NCBI GenBank assembly: GCA_903839795.1
Contig: CAIMDR010000270.1
Span: 1-7,261, forward strand
Reading direction: 5' to 3'
DNA from: an uncultured Methylococcaceae bacterium
Lineage (GTDB): Bacteria > Pseudomonadota > Gammaproteobacteria > Methylococcales > Methylomonadaceae
Length of the DNA: 7,261 nt
In this document: positions 4,820 to 7,261 of the stretch, one piece after another
Layout of the letters: each line of letters begins with the position of its first letter
How positions within the stretch are numbered: the first letter of the stretch is position 1
Position numbers and translations under genes: made by a program
The notes under the pieces: model-generated
Seen by the model: the letters and a program-made list of their open reading frames with translations, nothing else
What the model was told of the DNA's origin: nothing
Databases searched by the model: none

Positions 4820-6558
4820 CAGGATTCCAAATAATAAATAATATCAGTTAATTTTACCACCGCTTCTTGCAGGCGGTCATCAAGTCCGGCTTCGATACAG
4901 GTGTTTATGTCTTCGATTAAATCAATCATATCCTCTTTGTCTTCAGTTGAGGTTTTATCAAACAAGGCTTCTGCTTTGGCGATCAGTTTAAGAGCCGCTG
5001 CAATTTCCGGGGATTGATGGCTGTCAATAACACGACCGGCTTCATTTTGTCCGAACAGCGTATTGATGCGGTGTTTGGCAGAATCCAAATCGCCTTGTTC
5101 AAAACGGGAGATAGCATTTTTGATGGTAATGGATTTTTCCAGGCCAGTTGCTTTTTCCTGTGCTGAAACCTGAAGCAACCCGTTAAGATCAAGCGCCAAG
5201 GTGATGGTGATAACGTTACCGGCCTCGACATCCTGTAACCCTTCAACCAGAAATTCGCCAATTTTTATATTGTTCAAAGCATCAGGATCTTCACCTTGAT
5301 AGACTTTTACACTAATGACTTTCTGACCATCATGATTGGTTACAAAAGCTTCGGTTTTACGATTAGGCAGAGCGGTATTTTTGTGAATAATAGGGACATA
5401 TTTAAACGGATAATACTCGTCATTCAAATAACCTATCGCACTGGTGCCGTAAGTATAGGGCGTGATGTCGATTAACACGGCATTGACATCTTGTCCGCTA
5501 ATCATGGCGGCCTGAGTGGCAGCGCCCATGGCGACACATAAATCGGGATCGACTTCGCTGTGCGGTTCAAAGCCAAATTCATCAAAAAGTCGTTCACGAA
5601 TACACGGTGTGCGCGTTGAGCCGCCCACCAAAACAATTTCGTCAATGTCTGCGGGCGTTAATTTGGCGCCTTTCATGGCGATATGCACTGCATCTATGGT
5701 CGCGTTGATGTAGTCTTCGATCATTTCTTCATAATCGCTGCGGGACAGTTCAAAAGATAAATGAATCGCTGCGCCTTCATGCTCCAGCAAGTATTCTTCT
5801 TCAATTTTTACAAAAGGCTCATCTGAAAGTACAAATTTTGCATTTTCGGCGGCACGCGTAATACGCGCCAGTGCCTTGCTATGTTGGCGGGCATCGACGT
5901 CGTGTGTTTCTTGAAGATGATCGAGTATATGCTCAATGATTTGTTGATCAAAATCATCCCCGCCCAAATGGTTGTCACCATGGCTGGACAGCACTTCGAC
6001 CACGCCGCTTTCAATATTGACGACGGAAACGTCAAACGTGCCACCGCCCAAGTCATAAACCAGCATGTGCTTTTGTTCTTGCTGATCGCCACCATAAGCC
6101 AGTGCGGCGGCAGTGGGCTCATTAATCATGCGCACCACTTCCAGACCCGCAATTTCTCCGGCTTCGCGGGTGGCTTGACGTTGAGCGTCAGAAAAATACG
6201 CCGGTACGGTAATGACGGCTTTAGTCACCGGTTGATTAAGGTATTGTTCGGCAATCGCTTTAAGGCGTTTTAGAATAATGGCAGAAATTTCTTGTGGCGC
6301 ATAAGCATGTCCGGCCAGATCGACTTGGATATCTTGCCCCATCAAACGCTTGATGGACTTAACGGTACGTTCCGGGTAAACCAGGTATTGGTTTCTGGCG
6401 CTTTCACCCACCAAAATATCACCTTGATCATCAATGCCTACAAAGGAGGGCAAGATTTTTTTGTTGTTGTCGGTAATGACTACCACTTGGCCATTTTCTA
6501 CAATGGCGACTTCCGAGTTAGTCGTTCCTAAATCAATTCCGATAATTATTTCATTCAT
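4819..6558 (-). CDS. Hsp70/DnaK-like chaperone, accessory paralogue
   Basis: This is an ATP-driven protein-folding chaperone of the cytoplasm, 579 residues long (E. coli DnaK has 638). The actin-fold ATPase spans about 1-355: phosphate-1 loop GIDLGTTNS (7-15), the lysine region SIKRLMG (68-74), VITVPAYF (115-122), INEPTAAALAYG (145-156), phosphate-2 LVYDLGGGTFDVS (166-178), GDNHLGGDDFD (194-204) and the adenosine motif IVLVGGSTRTP (308-318). The linker is VLIDITP (361-367), the substrate-binding beta domain about 368-482, and the helical lid 483-579 is short with no EEVD-like tail. The segment between RLMG and YAPQEIS is only about 11 residues, the short form typical of Gram-positive DnaK. 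N196 replaces the Thr of E. coli and Hsc70 at the GDTHLGG site; Asn also occurs in B. subtilis-type DnaK. It follows the GrpE gene by 22 nt and overlaps the zinc-ribbon gene by 1 nt. No Shine-Dalgarno is obvious. The gene symbol is left blank because it is probably not the housekeeping dnaK. Confidence 0.95.
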   Translation of the reverse strand: MNEIIIGIDLGTTNSEVAIVENGQVVVITDNNKKILPSFVGIDDQGDILVGESARNQYLVYPERTVKSIKRLMGQDIQVDLAGHAYAPQEISAIILKRLKAIAEQYLNQPVTKAVITVPAYFSDAQRQATREAGEIAGLEVVRMINEPTAAALAYGGDQQEQKHMLVYDLGGGTFDVSVVNIESGVVEVLSSHGDNHLGGDDFDQQIIEHILDHLQETHDVDARQHSKALARITRAAENAKFVLSDEPFVKIEEEYLLEHEGAAIHLSFELSRSDYEEMIEDYINATIDAVHIAMKGAKLTPADIDEIVLVGGSTRTPCIRERLFDEFGFEPHSEVDPDLCVAMGAATQAAMISGQDVNAVLIDITPYTYGTSAIGYLNDEYYPFKYVPIIHKNTALPNRKTEAFVTNHDGQKVISVKVYQGEDPDALNNIKIGEFLVEGLQDVEAGNVITITLALDLNGLLQVSAQEKATGLEKSITIKNAISRFEQGDLDSAKHRINTLFGQNEAGRVIDSHQSPEIAAALKLIAKAEALFDKTSTEDKEDMIDLIEDINTCIEAGLDDRLQEAVVKLTDIIYYLES

Positions 6559-6580
6559 AAGTTTGTTTTTTTATAGTAGG

Positions 6581-7228
6581 TTAGATTTTATTAACTTTGA
6601 CTTCTGCAAGACGCAAGACATTTTCTTCAAAAAGAAAACCTTTACGCAGCTCCTCGACCACAATACCGTTGTCAAGTTCTGGGTTATGACTGATTTCAAC
6701 GGCACTCATGGTGCGAGGGTCAAGTGGTTTGCCAAGGCAGTCTATCGCATTGACGTGATAGCGTTGTAATAATTGTTCAAAGCGTTTAAGCGTCATGGAC
6801 TGGCCTTCTTTAAAGGCATCTATAAAGCGGATATCCTGTTTTTGGGAATGACCAAACAAAGAGGAAACCGGATTATAGTTTTGTAAAACACCAAAACCTA
6901 CGCTGAGCCGATCATAAATATCAACCATATCCAAAAGCACCGTGCGCCGGGTTTCACTGCGCACAGCTTCGATGTGATCGTTATGAGCGGCCAGTTGGTC
7001 GGCCAGTGTTTTTTTATCCGCTTGCAGGCTATCCAAAGCACCACTGAGGGTGTCCAGAGTGGCTTTAAAATGCCTGGCTTCGGCTTTAACTTCACTTTTT
7101 AAACCGGCCATTTCACTGAGTAAAGTGCTTAAGTCAGGCGGTTCAGTGCCGAGATTTTCACTCAGGTCGGTTTGCGCCAGATACGTCTCAAATTCTTCCA
7201 GCAAGCGTTTTTTTTGTAGGTCACTCAT
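6581..7228 (-). CDS. grpE: GrpE-family nucleotide exchange factor
   Basis: This 215-residue protein is assigned to GrpE, the dimeric factor that releases ADP from Hsp70. Residues about 35-100 are heptad-rich coiled coil, as in GrpE. Residues about 96-160 correspond to the helical dimer region (LLDMVDIYDRLSVG). Residues about 166-213 are the beta domain: GKPLDPRTMSAVEI, then NGIVVEELRKGFLFEENVLRLAEVKV, which follows the family pattern of P-x-x-H/M-x-A-V and V-x-x-V/E-L-x-K-G-(Y/F)-x-x-x-x-x-V-L-R-x-A-x-V. The His usual in the PxxHxA block is replaced by Met here. The N-terminal half is divergent from housekeeping GrpE. It precedes an Hsp70 gene by 22 nt, which supports a dedicated pair. The ATG overlaps the stop of a possible upstream gene (ATGA) and has only a weak purine-rich stretch in front. 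Codons 5-7 run through an A8 tract that is in frame. Confidence 0.9.
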   Translation of the reverse strand: MSDLQKKRLLEEFETYLAQTDLSENLGTEPPDLSTLLSEMAGLKSEVKAEARHFKATLDTLSGALDSLQADKKTLADQLAAHNDHIEAVRSETRRTVLLDMVDIYDRLSVGFGVLQNYNPVSSLFGHSQKQDIRFIDAFKEGQSMTLKRFEQLLQRYHVNAIDCLGKPLDPRTMSAVEISHNPELDNGIVVEELRKGFLFEENVLRLAEVKVNKI

Positions 7229-7261
7229 ACGGTTGTCTTTTTAGAGTTGCCGGGCATAAAA
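7225..7261 (-). CDS. Possible 3' end of an upstream operon gene (partial)
   Basis: The minus strand at the window edge is open for 12 codons, ending in MPGNSKKTTV and a TGA that overlaps the GrpE start as ATGA, a typical junction between co-translated genes. Only the tail is present, so no identity can be given. A competing frame ends at a TAA at 7243-7241 (tail FYARQL), so which frame is coding is uncertain. Confidence 0.35.
   Translation of the reverse strand, partial: FMPGNSKKTTV

Noticed and set aside
5881..6273. 130-codon plus-strand open frame inside the Hsp70 gene
   Set aside because: It lies fully antisense to a well-conserved ATPase-domain coding region, has no Shine-Dalgarno and shows no recognisable domain. 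It is a shadow of the real gene.
1..7261. tRNA, rRNA or riboswitch
   Set aside because: No cloverleaf, rRNA-like or known aptamer motif was recognised on either strand when read by eye; a covariance-model search would be needed to exclude small RNAs.

Overview
The window reads as chromosomal DNA of a gammaproteobacterium, moderately AT-rich. The protein set and the interspersed palindromic repeats resemble what I know from methanotrophs of the order Methylococcales (Methylobacter/Methylomonas type). That placement is inference from protein style and repeats, not from a marker gene.

Layout. The left third has two plus-strand genes in tight tandem. The first (163-1866) is a 567-aa bitopic membrane protein with a long acidic, internally repeated cytoplasmic part, one membrane helix and a C-terminal SPOR domain. 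The second (1893-2798, or from a TTG at 1869) is a HAD-type cytosolic 5'-nucleotidase. They converge on a minus-strand block. That block begins with a 94-aa basic protein (2847-3131) that carries a regular RR-x3 pentad repeat and has a visible promoter, leader palindrome and Shine-Dalgarno. A gene-free stretch of about 300 bases (3132-3434) follows, holding these control signals plus three kinds of small repeat. Next come an atypical MBL-fold protein (3435-4034) and a 108-bp palindromic, MITE-like element (4095-4202).

The right half is a compact minus-strand operon, read from right to left: the end of an unidentified gene (ATGA overlap at 7225-7228), a GrpE-type nucleotide exchange factor (6581-7228), an Hsp70/DnaK-like chaperone (4819-6558), a zinc-ribbon protein that shares one base with the Hsp70 stop codon (4378-4819), and a DUF1289 protein (4206-4397). 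No J-domain protein is visible. The Hsp70 has the short ATPase-domain architecture of Gram-positive DnaK, not that of the usual proteobacterial DnaK, so this looks like an accessory chaperone machine rather than the housekeeping dnaK locus.

The most notable point is that the zinc-ribbon gene is split by a run of nine A residues. The conceptual frame stops at residue 96, but with one A fewer the frame runs on for 54 more plausible residues and ends inside the start of the DUF1289 gene. This is either a real frameshift, a sequencing indel, or slippage/frameshifting that makes two products. GrpE and Hsp70 probably form a chaperone and exchange-factor pair, and the zinc-ribbon and DUF1289 proteins are co-expressed partners of unknown role.
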